Assembly: GCF_017916275.1 (NCBI RefSeq)
Contig: NZ_JAFMST010000002.1
Coordinates: 62,001-126,000 of the forward strand
Length of the DNA stretch: 64,000 nucleotides
Direction of reading: 5' to 3'
Origin: Rubellimicrobium arenae
GTDB taxonomy: Bacteria > Pseudomonadota > Alphaproteobacteria > Rhodobacterales > Rhodobacteraceae
The notes under the pieces are model-generated. The model worked only from the letters and a program-made list of their open reading frames with translations. It did no database searches and was not told the origin of the DNA. Of this stretch, positions 8,704 to 17,285 are shown one piece after another; positions within the stretch are counted from its first letter, which is position 1, and every line of letters begins with the position of its first letter. The translations under genes were made by a program, and so were the position numbers.

Positions 8704-8797
8704 CGCTGATGACCGGTCACACGGCCGCAGAGGTGCGTCAGGCGGGTGGTATCAGACCGATGCGAACCAGTCTCGAATTCGGCAGGTCCGCTCGACG

Positions 8798-9502
8798 TCA
8801 GGTGGCAAAGAGGCCCCGCCAATCGGCGAGAGCGGCGGTGCGGGCCTGCTTGTAGACGCTGCGGCTGGAGACGCTTCGTTCGGTGTTGAACAGGTTGTGA
8901 ACGGAGGAATGGACGGCGGCGAAAATCTGCAGACTTCGCATACGCCGCAACCGCAGCATCGCCCGCTCCCGCCTTCGGAACGGTTGGTGGGAGTTCTCGA
9001 CGCGGTTGTTCTCCCTGCGGCCGGTCACCTGCCGGCCCTCGGCTCCGATGTCCTTGAGGGCAGCACCGCAGGACTTGAGCCCATCCGTCACGAACTCCTC
9101 GGCTCGCCCATGCCGCTTCATGAGTTTCCTCAGGAACTTCAGAGCTGCCTTCTTGTCCCGCTGCTTGGAAACAAAGGCCTCCAGCACTTCTCCTTCATGA
9201 TCCACCGCGCGCCAGAGGTAGTGCTAGACGCCGTTGATCTTCACGAACACCTCGTCCAAATGCCAGCGTCATCGAGACGAGCGCATCCCGCTCACACGCT
9301 TGCGCCGGATCTCGGCTGCGAACAGCGGGCCAAAGCGCAACCGCCAGAACCGCACCGCCTCGTGGCTCACCTCGATCCCACGCTCATGCAGCAGGTCCTC
9401 GACGTTCCGAGGCGAAAGTGGGAAACGCACATAGAGCATCACCGCTAGGCGGATCACCTCGGGCGAGGTCTTGAAGGAGCGGAACGGGCTGCACTGGTTC
9501 AT
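8798..9502 (-). pseudogene. IS6-family transposase with two in-frame stop codons
   Basis: A 234-codon frame covers a full IS6/IS26-type transposase: FRSFKTSPEVIRLAVMLYVR at the N-terminus, LSPRNVEDLL and HEAVRFW, then the DDE domain WHLDEVFVKINGV (Asp), VTDGLKSCGAAL (Asp) and NNRVENSHQPFRRRE (Glu). It is interrupted by TGA (complement at 9269-9271, before RWHLDEV) and TAG (complement at 9224-9226, before HYLWRAVDHEGE) without any frameshift. The usual Tyr of the second motif is Cys. Clear terminal inverted repeats were not found. The element is inactive. Confidence 0.88.
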
Positions 9503-9992
9503 GCCGGCGAGGGCAACGGAGCCCCTGCCCGGCTCAAGCGAAGTTCTTCTGACGCCGCCTGTGCGCGGCAAGACCCCCCGATGCGGATCTTGCGACGGAG
9601 GGGCGCGCAGCTCCCTCGTCGCGCTCAAGCCGGCGCGACCGCGTTCTCCAGGAGCTTCTCGCTCACCGGCCCACGGCCACAGCACCGCGCCCCTCTACTC
9701 CACCCCGAGATCCCGCTAGCCCTGCGGCGGCGCTCGCCGCTAGACTAAGTCTCAGCTGGTGGCTCACTGTCCCGGTCGCAGGCCCCCTCTCGGGCCCTGG
9801 TGCGGAGGCGACCCTGGCCATGCGGGTGCACCAGTGCGCCTGGAGGTGATGGGCTGGTGACGTGGTGAATGGTTGGCGTGGCACAAGGCCCCGATGGGCC
9901 AGCCCTCCCTCAGAGCACCGACGCCCCTTGCCGATCGATCGAGCCCGCCCGGCGCAGCCCTTGCACCCACACCCTCGAACCGGGAGATCGCC
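9503..9992. other. Non-coding stretch between IS6 relic and serralysin gene
   Basis: I see no gene here. The segment includes the expected outer end of the IS6-family element (GGGGCTCCGTTGC on the minus strand near 9514-9526 is a candidate end) and the leader of the protease gene. Long reading frames in it are antisense or out-of-frame extensions. Confidence 0.4.
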
Positions 9993-11555
9993 ATGGCTGT
10001 GGCCACCACTGGAACCTTGTCCACCAACAGATACGTCGATGCCGTTCTGGACGGCGGCGACAAATGGACCGGCGGGCTCACGCCCGATGGCCGAACCATC
10101 ATCACCATGAACTTCATAGGCTTCGGCGCTGCCGAGCCGGACTGGACGGAGTTTTGGGAGGACGGCGCCTTCTTTGCGGCCGCGGTGGGCTTTGAGCGCG
10201 TCTGCAACATCGACCTCGTGCATACGATGGACACGGCCACGGCCGACATCCGAATCCAGACCGGCCCGTCCTCGATCGCAAGCCTGAGACTTCTGGACGC
10301 CTCGGGGCCAGCCTATGGCGTCTCTGACCTTCCGTCCTCGCAGCTGGGCCGGCCCGCCCCCGTCCAGCAGGTCCGGACCGCCTTCAACACGGACCCGTTC
10401 CTTGACCCCGGCGCCAACACCTCGCCCACCGGCTGGTCGCAGGACGGGGTGGCCAAGGGCGGCTTTGGCTACTGGACCATCATTCACGAGCTGGGCCACG
10501 CCCTGGGGCTCATGCACCCGTTCCCCGAAGGCTCGCCCGCCCCGACGAACCGCCCTCTGGCGGCCACCGATGTCGCAGAGGACAGCCTGCTCACCATGAT
10601 GTCCTACAGCACCGGCGGGCTGAACCCGACCACGGGGTGGTACGACCTCACCCGCGATCAGACCTATGTCCGCGACACGGCCACCGGAGCCACGCTCCTG
10701 GGCCACGGCTATCTTGGCGGCCCTTCGGTCATCGACATCGCAGCACTCCAGGTGCTCTACGGCGCCAACCGGACCATCGCCGGCGGCAACGACACCTACC
10801 GGCTCACCGACGGGGGCACGGACGAGTTCTGGCAAACCCTTTGGGACACCGGCGGCGTCGACCAGATCGTCTATGGGGGAACACGGGCCTGCCGGATCTC
10901 CCTGGCGCCCGTCTCGCTCGAGGCCCCGATCACCACCGCGTCCGTGGCCAACACCATCAGTCAGGCCAAGGGGATCAACGGCGGCTTTCTCATCGCCGAC
11001 GACCTCACCGATGCCCTCCCCGACAGGGGCAGGGTCCAAGGTGTCATCATCGAGAACGCCACCGGTGGGAGCGGCAACGACACCCTGCGCGGCAACGGCG
11101 TCGACAACATCCTGTCGGGCCGGAACGGGCAGGACAAGCTTTACGGCGGGCGGGGCAACGACACCCTGCTTGGAGGTAAGCTCAAGGACACGCTGGCCGG
11201 GTCCTTTGGGCAGGACACGCTCACGGGCGGGCTCGGGAACGACGTCTTTGTTCTCGCGCGCGGTCAGGGCAAGGATCAGGTCACGGACTTCCACAACAGT
11301 GCGGGCGACAACGACCGGCTGCATGTCAGCCTGGAGGGCCTGGGCGGCGGGCTCACGTCGGGCACGCTCGCCGCCTCGCAGTTCCGCAGCCGGGGCGACA
11401 ACCACGCCCAGGACCTCAACGACCGCTTCATCTTCCGCACCAGCGACGCCACGCTCTGGTTTGACGCGAACGGCTCCTCCGCCGGCGGGCTCAGCCTTTT
11501 GGCCGATCTGCAAGGCGGCGCGCGCATGACCAGCGGGGATGTGCTTCTGATCTGA
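9993..11555 (+). CDS. Serralysin-like M10 metalloprotease with RTX repeats
   Basis: A 520-residue secreted zinc protease. The zinc site is HELGHALGLMHP at residues 165-176 (His165, Glu166, His169, His175), followed by the Met-turn TMMSYS ~30 residues later. An M10 C-terminal domain follows, with RTX repeats at ~358-412 (GGSGNDTLRG, GGRGNDTLLGG, GGLGNDVFV), then a module ending GDVLLI, the kind of C-terminal signal read by type I secretion. The start at 9993 has GGGAG 6 nt upstream; an in-frame ATG at 9873 would add 40 Pro/Ala-rich residues. No N-terminal Sec signal is seen. ABC/MFP exporter genes are not in the window. Confidence 0.92.
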   Translation: MAVATTGTLSTNRYVDAVLDGGDKWTGGLTPDGRTIITMNFIGFGAAEPDWTEFWEDGAFFAAAVGFERVCNIDLVHTMDTATADIRIQTGPSSIASLRLLDASGPAYGVSDLPSSQLGRPAPVQQVRTAFNTDPFLDPGANTSPTGWSQDGVAKGGFGYWTIIHELGHALGLMHPFPEGSPAPTNRPLAATDVAEDSLLTMMSYSTGGLNPTTGWYDLTRDQTYVRDTATGATLLGHGYLGGPSVIDIAALQVLYGANRTIAGGNDTYRLTDGGTDEFWQTLWDTGGVDQIVYGGTRACRISLAPVSLEAPITTASVANTISQAKGINGGFLIADDLTDALPDRGRVQGVIIENATGGSGNDTLRGNGVDNILSGRNGQDKLYGGRGNDTLLGGKLKDTLAGSFGQDTLTGGLGNDVFVLARGQGKDQVTDFHNSAGDNDRLHVSLEGLGGGLTSGTLAASQFRSRGDNHAQDLNDRFIFRTSDATLWFDANGSSAGGLSLLADLQGGARMTSGDVLLI

Positions 11556-11689
11556 GGACGCGGGGGCGCCAAACAGAGGCGAGGCGGACCCACACGACTG
11601 CCAGCCTGCCAGCCTGAATCGGTCCGCAATTATCGCGGGATGGCATGAACAGTAGCGCGGCCCTGCCAGATGGTCTGTCTGCTGGCGGT

Positions 11690-11718
11690 TCTGTAATGGC
11701 CTACGACTCGGTTACAGA
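11690..11718. repeat. TCTGTAA/TTACAGA inverted repeat
   Basis: TCTGTAA (11690-11696) and TTACAGA (11712-11718) face each other across 15 bp, 120 bp beyond the 3' end of the IS256-like remnant. It may be part of an IS256-type terminal repeat; I could not find the partner end. The rest of 11556-11841 shows no gene. Confidence 0.35.
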
Positions 11719-11841
11719 TCAAATGCTACAATCGACCCTCGCCGCGACAGCTCATGGATCCGACGAAGCCGTGGGTAGCCAGAAGCGCACGGTGCTTCTC
11801 TGAGGCGGGTGCTGTTAGACGTATGCGAACTCGTCCCAGTT

Positions 11842-12081
11842 TCACTGGCGCAGAGGTGCCTCGGTGGTGGAGATAAGGGCGGGGATCTCGGTGGGCAGGG
11901 CATCGAGCTCGGCCATTGCTTCAACCTGCATGTAGCGGTGCTGGAGCCGCCACTCGTCGTTCGCTTCGAGCCGGACGCCCCGCACGTTGGCACTGGCCAG
12001 CGCCTCCCGTGTGCGTCGGGAGATAGCCTTGCTCTCCTACTGGGCCGCCAGTGCTTTGCAGCTCCACTGTGCTCGTTCCAT
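11842..12081 (-). pseudogene. IS256 (Mutator)-family transposase C-terminal remnant
   Basis: The 80-codon frame, broken by a TAG (complement at 12037-12039), ends in LEANDEWRLQHRYMQVEAMAEL. This is the characteristic C-terminus of IS256-family transposases (usually L.E.NDEW.LQ.RYM..EA...L). The upstream catalytic part is missing; the frame before it only loosely resembles the family. The relic abuts the 3' end of the prophage terminase gene (stop at 12170), so an IS256 insertion or deletion may have removed the phage genes that normally follow the terminase. Confidence 0.68.
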
Positions 12082-12169
12082 CGCAGTGCATTCGGGCGTT
12101 CCCGGCCGTTCATATCCGATCCGAACCGCCCCCCAGCCAGTGGACATGGGTCGCGAGGACCAACGACGT

Positions 12170-13741
12170 TCATCCCGACCTCAAGGACGCGAAGTAGTCG
12201 TCGAGACCAGGAGATGCGGGCGGCGCCTCCCATGTGCCTGCGACACTCATGGCCATGGCCAGCGCCACCGCTCCATCGATGCGGCCGCGGGCTTGCCGCT
12301 TGTTCAACTTCCGATTGCCGGCCGGGTCCGACTGCACGACGGCGTTGTTCATGCACATGTTCAGAACCGGATGGCCGCCGTGCGCGATCTGTCGGTTGAG
12401 GATGGCGGCCTCTAAGCTCCGCAAGGCGGGGCTCATGGACTGCATCCCCTGCCCCATCGGCTCGAAGAGGGCGCCCTCGTCGTCCAGCTGGTCATCTCGG
12501 AACCCGGCCCGCGCAAGCCAGGGCCTGAGATGCCGCCAGTTCCAGCGGTCAAACGCGATCTTGCGGACATCGTAGCGGTCAAAGAGCGCCGCCAGGTGGT
12601 CGGCCACGAAGGCGTAATCCACCGTTCGCCCCGGGGTCGTCTGCAGAGCTCCCTCCCGTGCCCAGATGTCATAAGGCACCCGGTCGGCGCGGGCCTTCTC
12701 CGCCAGACCATCGCCGGGAAGCCAGAACGTCGGACGCACGTGCCAGACACCGCTGACTGGAGCGACCAGGACCAAGGCTGTAAGATCGGAGACCTCGGAC
12801 AGGTCCAGCCCACCGAAGACCGGCAAGCCTCTGAGGTCCTCAACACCCGGCGTGGCGCAGGCCTCCCAGACGGCGCGGCTGACGAACGGGGCCGAGGGCT
12901 CCACCCGCTGGTTGAGGTGGAGGTTGCGGAAAGCCGCCTCCTGAGAGGGCAGCGACCGGGCCAGGTCCCGGGTACGCAGAACCTCGTCCTTGTTGAGGAA
13001 GTCGCCCCAGGCCGGGTTGCACGCCTGGAGGGTGTCTTCCGAGAATGGGTCCGCATCCATGGGCGCCGCATAGACCGACAGAACGGTGCGGGGATCCTCA
13101 CCCCGGCCCGCGGCATCGATCAGCCGCGATAGCAGGTCGTTGTCGGTGGGCGCCTGGGTCGAGATGATGATGGACAACGGCTGCTCATGCGCGCCCATGC
13201 CGGTCTCCACGGCGTCGTAGAGCTCCGAGACCGGACCCTTCACCTGGCCAAGCTCGTCGTGCACCGCGAAGATGGGCGACTTGCCGTGCGCGGTGGACTT
13301 GTCGGCCGAGAGCGCCGCATAAAGCGTGCCCAGCTCGGGGCAGGCCAGTTCCTTGACCGTGTCGCGGACCACGACCACGGGGCGCAGCTCGGGCGACATG
13401 CGCACGATCCTGGCCGCCAGCTTGAACACCAGCGCCGCCTGTTCCTTGGACTGCGCCGACGAGTAAAGCTGCGAGTTGATCTTGGCCTCGGGGCCGCAAA
13501 GGTGCAGCAGCAGCAGGAACGCGATCAGGGCCGTTTTGCCGTTCTTGCGCGGGAACGACAGGATCGCCTGCCGCGTGCCGTGCGGGTTGTCGTAGATGCG
13601 GATGAGTTCGCGCTTCTGCCAGTCCCGCAGCCGCACGGGCCTGCGGGCATCCCGCCCCTCGGGGACGTAGCACACGGTCTCGATCCAGCGGATGTTGTGC
13701 TCCGCGCGGGTCTCCGCATCGGGGCGCGTCACAGCTCCCAC
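12170..13741 (-). CDS. terL: Phage terminase large subunit
   Basis: A 523-residue DNA-packaging motor protein. The ATPase half has an adenine-binding region RDWQKRELIRIYD, a Walker A-type loop SFPRKNGKT (residues ~61-69) and a Walker B-like strand FAVHDELGQ (~157-165). The nuclease half has FGGLDLSEVSDLTAL, with Asp residues typical of RNaseH-fold terminase nucleases, and FDRWNW. Length is close to the usual 500-560, and both ends look intact. It overlaps the small subunit gene by 13 bp. No portal, protease or capsid gene follows, so it belongs to a prophage remnant. Confidence 0.92.
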   Translation of the reverse strand: MGAVTRPDAETRAEHNIRWIETVCYVPEGRDARRPVRLRDWQKRELIRIYDNPHGTRQAILSFPRKNGKTALIAFLLLLHLCGPEAKINSQLYSSAQSKEQAALVFKLAARIVRMSPELRPVVVVRDTVKELACPELGTLYAALSADKSTAHGKSPIFAVHDELGQVKGPVSELYDAVETGMGAHEQPLSIIISTQAPTDNDLLSRLIDAAGRGEDPRTVLSVYAAPMDADPFSEDTLQACNPAWGDFLNKDEVLRTRDLARSLPSQEAAFRNLHLNQRVEPSAPFVSRAVWEACATPGVEDLRGLPVFGGLDLSEVSDLTALVLVAPVSGVWHVRPTFWLPGDGLAEKARADRVPYDIWAREGALQTTPGRTVDYAFVADHLAALFDRYDVRKIAFDRWNWRHLRPWLARAGFRDDQLDDEGALFEPMGQGMQSMSPALRSLEAAILNRQIAHGGHPVLNMCMNNAVVQSDPAGNRKLNKRQARGRIDGAVALAMAMSVAGTWEAPPASPGLDDYFASLRSG

Positions 13742-14163
13742 GGCTTCACCCCCTTGGCCGCGTTCCGGGACGCCGTCGCGGCCGAGAGCGGGGTGTAGCG
13801 CGACTGATTGGTGAGCCGCAGCTTGGTGGCCTTGTCCGCCGCGGCCCGGGTTTCCAGGTCGCGCATCTTCAGGAGCCCATGATAGCGCTTGGCGCCTTCC
13901 GAGCTTTTCAGCCAGTCGGGCTTGAACACCCCGATCACCTCCGAGATGGCGTCCGCACTTGCACGGTGGCGGCAGTAGTCGGTGAGCAGAGCCCGCAGCG
14001 CCGGGGTGCTGAAGAAGTCGACCGGCTCTCCGCTCACTGTCTCGCGCCAGATGCTCGCCTCCTCGGTGTTCAGGTCAGCCGGAGGCTCGGGCCGCTGGCC
14101 GAAGCCGCCGGCGATCACCTCCACCGACGCCGCGTCCGCTGATGTCCTGCCCCGCTGCGCCAT
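13729..14163 (-). CDS. Phage terminase small subunit, P27-like
   Basis: A 144-residue protein beginning MAQRGRTSADAA. P27-family features are the early PPADLNTEEASIWRETV segment, the LLTDYCRHRASAD helix and the C-terminal L.....LRLTNQSRYTPLSAAT region. It would bind the phage packaging site and recruit the large subunit. Its gene sits directly upstream of terL in the same orientation with a 13-bp overlap, the usual order. An alternative start lies 33 bp upstream (14196) but would overlap the preceding gene. Confidence 0.82.
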   Translation of the reverse strand: MAQRGRTSADAASVEVIAGGFGQRPEPPADLNTEEASIWRETVSGEPVDFFSTPALRALLTDYCRHRASADAISEVIGVFKPDWLKSSEGAKRYHGLLKMRDLETRAAADKATKLRLTNQSRYTPLSAATASRNAAKGVKPWEL

Positions 14164-14164
14164 G

Positions 14165-14368
14165 TCAGCCCCCGTTGAAGACGCGCCGGATCGCATAGGA
14201 GCGCACCAGCGAGATGACCGTGAACACCACCGAGATGCCCAAAGCGTCGGCGGGGCTCACCGGGTACCCGAACACCGGGAGAACGAACACCGTTGCGGCG
14301 ACCGAGATGAGATAGCCGACGGCCACGTTTGCGGCAGCTTCCACCACGCTCATGCGACGTGTCTGCAC
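14165..14368 (-). CDS. Small membrane protein, DUF7220-like
   Basis: The 67-residue product has two hydrophobic helices (ANVAVGYLISVAATVFVLPVFG and ALGISVVFTVISLV) joined by a short polar loop, and a basic tail RSYAIRRVFNGG. The V.EA.ANV.VGY...V and SLVRSY..RR pattern is that of DUF7220 proteins, which are common in alphaproteobacterial phages next to terminase genes; function is unknown. It overlaps the methyltransferase gene by 19 bp; an internal ATG at 14353 would reduce this to a 4-bp ATGA overlap. Confidence 0.7.
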   Translation of the reverse strand: MQTRRMSVVEAAANVAVGYLISVAATVFVLPVFGYPVSPADALGISVVFTVISLVRSYAIRRVFNGG

Positions 14369-15606
14369 CGTTCGGCCTCCAGGTCCGCGAAGGGCTGGTT
14401 GTTCGCTTCCAGCCTCGCCTGCTGGCCCGTGAACTCCTGCCAGCGCTGGACGGCCACGTCGACATGGGGCGGGCTAAGCTCGATGGCATGGCAGATGCGG
14501 CCCGTCATCTCGGCCGCGATGATCGTGGTGCCTGACCCCGAGAACGGCTCATAGACGGCCTGTCCGGGAGAGGAGTTGTTCTCGATGGGACGCTTCATGC
14601 ACGCCACGGGCTTCTGGGTGGAGTGGCCGGTCTCGGACTTCTGCGGTTTGTCGATCTGCCACAGCGTGGTCTGCTTGCGGTCGCCCGCATAATGGCCCGT
14701 CGCCTTCTCGCGCACGGCGTACCAGCAGGGCTCATGCTGCCAGTGGTAGTCGCCCCGGCCGATGGCGAAGGTCGACTTGGCCCAGATGATCTGCGAGCGC
14801 AGCCGGAAGCCCGTGCTCCTAAGGCTGTCGGCGACCACACCGGCAAATAGGCCGGCATGCCAGACGTAAGCCACGTCGCCTGGGAACAGCGCCCAGGCCT
14901 CGCGCCAGTCGGCGCGGTCGTCATTCAGGACCTTGCCTGTGGCACGGGCCGTCACCTTGGAGCCATCCGACCGATTCACCTGGTTGCGCCATTCAGGATC
15001 GTACTGCACCCCATAGGGCGGGTCCGTGACCATCAGATGCGGCCTGACACCATTCAGGGCCCGCTCCACGACGAGCGGGTCGGTGCTGTCGCCGCAGACG
15101 AGCCGGTGGCAGCCCAGGAGCCACACGTCGCCCAGCGCCGACACCGGATCCGCCGGGGGCTCGGGCACGGCGTCGGGATCGGTCAACCCCTCGTTCGTCC
15201 CGGCCAGCAGCCGGTCGATGTCGCTGAAGCCCATAAGATTGAGGTCGAACCCGGCGCCCTCCAGATCGCGCAACTCGTTGCCGAGCCTCTCCATGTCCCA
15301 ATCGGCGTTCAGGGCCAGCTGGTTGTCGGCCAGGACATAGGCGCGCTTCTGCGCCTCGGTCCAGCCCTCGGCGACCATCACGGGGACATCAGTGAAGCCC
15401 AGAACGCGCGCGGCGAGGACCCGACCGTGGCCGGCGATGATGCCCCCGTCCGGGTCGATCAGCACGGGGTTGGTCCAGCCCCACTCGCGCATGGAGGCGG
15501 CGATCTGCGCGACCTGCTCGTCCGAGTGCGTCCGCGCGTTACGGGCGTAAGGCACCAGGCTCCCGATGGGCCGACGCTCCACCCGGTCCGCAGGCCAGGT
15601 CCCCAT
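14350..15606 (-). CDS. ParB-domain/DNA (N6-A or N4-C) methyltransferase fusion, phage-type
   Basis: A 418-residue fusion. Residues ~10-100 form a ParB/sulfiredoxin-like domain (SLVPYARNARTHSDEQVAQI, then GGIIAGHGRVLAA). Residues ~165-400 form an adenine/cytosine-N methyltransferase of the beta class: DPPYG (~196-200) precedes the SAM-binding FSGSGTT (~355). Phages carry such fusions to mark their own DNA against host restriction. It lies upstream of the terminase genes in the same orientation. The target sequence cannot be read. The domain order and length are usual for the family, and no key residue is missing. Confidence 0.9.
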   Translation of the reverse strand: MGTWPADRVERRPIGSLVPYARNARTHSDEQVAQIAASMREWGWTNPVLIDPDGGIIAGHGRVLAARVLGFTDVPVMVAEGWTEAQKRAYVLADNQLALNADWDMERLGNELRDLEGAGFDLNLMGFSDIDRLLAGTNEGLTDPDAVPEPPADPVSALGDVWLLGCHRLVCGDSTDPLVVERALNGVRPHLMVTDPPYGVQYDPEWRNQVNRSDGSKVTARATGKVLNDDRADWREAWALFPGDVAYVWHAGLFAGVVADSLRSTGFRLRSQIIWAKSTFAIGRGDYHWQHEPCWYAVREKATGHYAGDRKQTTLWQIDKPQKSETGHSTQKPVACMKRPIENNSSPGQAVYEPFSGSGTTIIAAEMTGRICHAIELSPPHVDVAVQRWQEFTGQQARLEANNQPFADLEAERCRHVA

Positions 15607-15909
15607 CAGAATGCCTCAATGTTATGGTTTATGGACGATCGCTGCCCCCACCGGTCCCGCCCCCCTAGGGCTCCAGACTTTGACCCGCCCCCCCGGGGGG
15701 CCCAGGGCTGGAGGGAGCCCCGCCGCCCGCGGTCACGATCTCGGCTGGGGGGGCCGATGTGGGCGGCAGGCGACCGGCGCGTTCGGCACGGACTCGCCAA
15801 CCGCGAGGCACGCGGCCTTGGTTCATCGGAAAGGTGCAGTTCTCCGTGTGCGTATCCTGCCTGCGTCATGGCTGCCTCCGCGTGCGCCGGACCCACACCG
15901 GGGCAGGTC

Positions 15910-16101
15910 CTGTCCTGAGAATAACGCAGGCCTAAGCTCCTGTATCCATGACGTTTCTGCCCAGATTACGCCAATGTGCGCCATGTCGCGACACGGCCAC
16001 GCCGCAGGACGCGTCAGGACAGATCGGGACAGGTCGAAAGCTAATCTCTTTCACGCGCGCACGTGAAGAAGATATCCCTTTCTTCTGTCCTGATCTGTCC
16101 C
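15910..16101. repeat. Iteron-like (A/G)GGACAG heptamers in prophage intergenic region
   Basis: Heptamers occur at 16016-16022 (AGGACAG), 16026-16032 (GGGACAG), and inverted at 16085-16091 (CTGTCCT), 16095-16101 (CTGTCCC) and 15910-15916 (CTGTCCT). Each pair is separated by ATC/GAT, so the two pairs form a near-perfect inverted repeat. Between them lies an imperfect 11-bp hairpin centred on TTCACG...CGTGAA (16045-16072). The 15607-16144 region has no gene. The arrangement would suit an operator or a replication-origin-type site. Confidence 0.65.
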
Positions 16102-16144
16102 GGTCATCCCGGAGTCCATGGTGGGATCGCGCGGGCAGCGCCGG

Positions 16145-16900
16145 TCAGCGCCCGGTCTGCCGAGCAGCTTCGCTTTGCCTGGGGCATGATGAGGCCAGAC
16201 GTCGCCCTCTGCGCTTCCAAGGGCTCGGCGCATACTGAATCCGTAACTCCCGGACCGCCTGCCGAGGAACTCCCTCTCCGAACGCGGCCCTGGCGTCCCG
16301 GAGATCATCATCCCGCGAAGGTATGCGGCCAGAGGATTGGCACTCCTTGACGTAATTGCAGTACCACTCGCGAAGGAGTTTCGCCGGGTACGCTTTACGT
16401 TTGGGCGAAGCAACAGGAGGCTGATCATCCTTCATCAGGAAGATCAGGATCTGCGTGATCGCGAGACCCGGTCCAGTTGCGCTGGAATGTCGAATGTCAA
16501 GCGTAAGGTCCCGCCATCGGTCCGCACCGATGACCACCCTAGGTCCATCGAGGGAGGAATGGCTCGAGTAGCCTCGTGCTTCCAGTTCCCCGGCCAGAAG
16601 CCTGGTAATGAGCTTGGATGTTAGGGTGGTGAGCAGGGCATGCCACACGGCGGATGCTCGCTCGAATTCCTTGCGCTCCCCCGGAAACCAGTACGGGTCA
16701 ACGTATCCCCCGATCCCGTAGGCGACCCGCTCGGTGGTATAGAGTTCAACAGCCAGGTCCTTATCCGCAAAGTGGTACAGGGCATCCCATGCCTCCAGGC
16801 CTGACTGAGGGTTCAAGGTCTCCCATCGAAGGGTGTCGGTGTCCGGCTCGGGTTCCTTCTCTCCGTCGTTGTACTTCCAAGGCTCCAGCTGATCTGGCAT
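16145..16900 (-). CDS. Hypothetical protein of the prophage remnant
   Basis: A 251-residue soluble protein with an acidic N-terminus (EKEPEPDTDTLRWE) and a strongly basic C-terminus (PSPWKRRGRR). The C-terminal ~70 residues (LLREWY, then a PSRDDDLRDARAAFGEGV..QAVRELR pattern) resemble a helical, possibly DNA-binding module recurring in unrelated alphaproteobacterial accessory proteins; I infer this and cannot name a family. The start at 16900 has GGAGAG just upstream. It diverges from the HTH-primase operon, so a regulatory role is possible. Confidence 0.55.
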   Translation of the reverse strand: MPDQLEPWKYNDGEKEPEPDTDTLRWETLNPQSGLEAWDALYHFADKDLAVELYTTERVAYGIGGYVDPYWFPGERKEFERASAVWHALLTTLTSKLITRLLAGELEARGYSSHSSLDGPRVVIGADRWRDLTLDIRHSSATGPGLAITQILIFLMKDDQPPVASPKRKAYPAKLLREWYCNYVKECQSSGRIPSRDDDLRDARAAFGEGVPRQAVRELRIQYAPSPWKRRGRRLASSCPRQSEAARQTGR

Positions 16901-17075
16901 CAGCTCTCCTTCATTTGAACATGTTGGACCGGCCAGACTCACCTTTTTGGCCGGAGTTCTCAAACCCTTCAGGAAACTGGCCAGAAAGAAATTGGCGGCT
17001 TCATGCCAATTTTTGCGGCCGTGACTCGCGGTGTCAAACTCTGACCAACGATGTCGCGAAGAGGTCATGCTGATC

Positions 17076-17285
17076 ATGCGCCACGAAGACAATCACCCCT
17101 CGGCTCTGCTCTCGGAGCGGGACCTTGCCCGTCGCTGGCGGAGGTCCACCCGAACACTCCAGCGCTGGCGCTCGGCCGGCTACGGCGCCGCCTATCTGGT
17201 GATCGGCAGCAGCGTCTACTACCGCGTGGCCGACGTTCTGGCGTTCGAGGCGCGGCAGCGCCGGGATGCGGGGCAGCCCGGATGA
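17076..17285 (+). CDS. Helix-turn-helix (excisionase/MerR-like) protein
   Basis: The ~69-residue product has an HTH of the excisionase/MerR type: LLSERDLARRWRRSTRTLQRWRSAGYGAAYL, then YYRVADVLAFEARQR. Such proteins act as small DNA-binding regulators or excisionases. It overlaps the primase gene by 4 bp (ATGA), so the two are translationally coupled. Start choice is open: ATG 17067 is only 2 nt from GAGG, ATG 17076 is 11 nt from it, and a further in-frame ATG lies at 17031. Confidence 0.72.
   Translation: MRHEDNHPSALLSERDLARRWRRSTRTLQRWRSAGYGAAYLVIGSSVYYRVADVLAFEARQRRDAGQPG

Noticed and set aside
9663-11513. A minus-strand frame of 616 codons over the serralysin gene
   Set aside because: Antisense shadow of an RTX gene; no start signal or domain.
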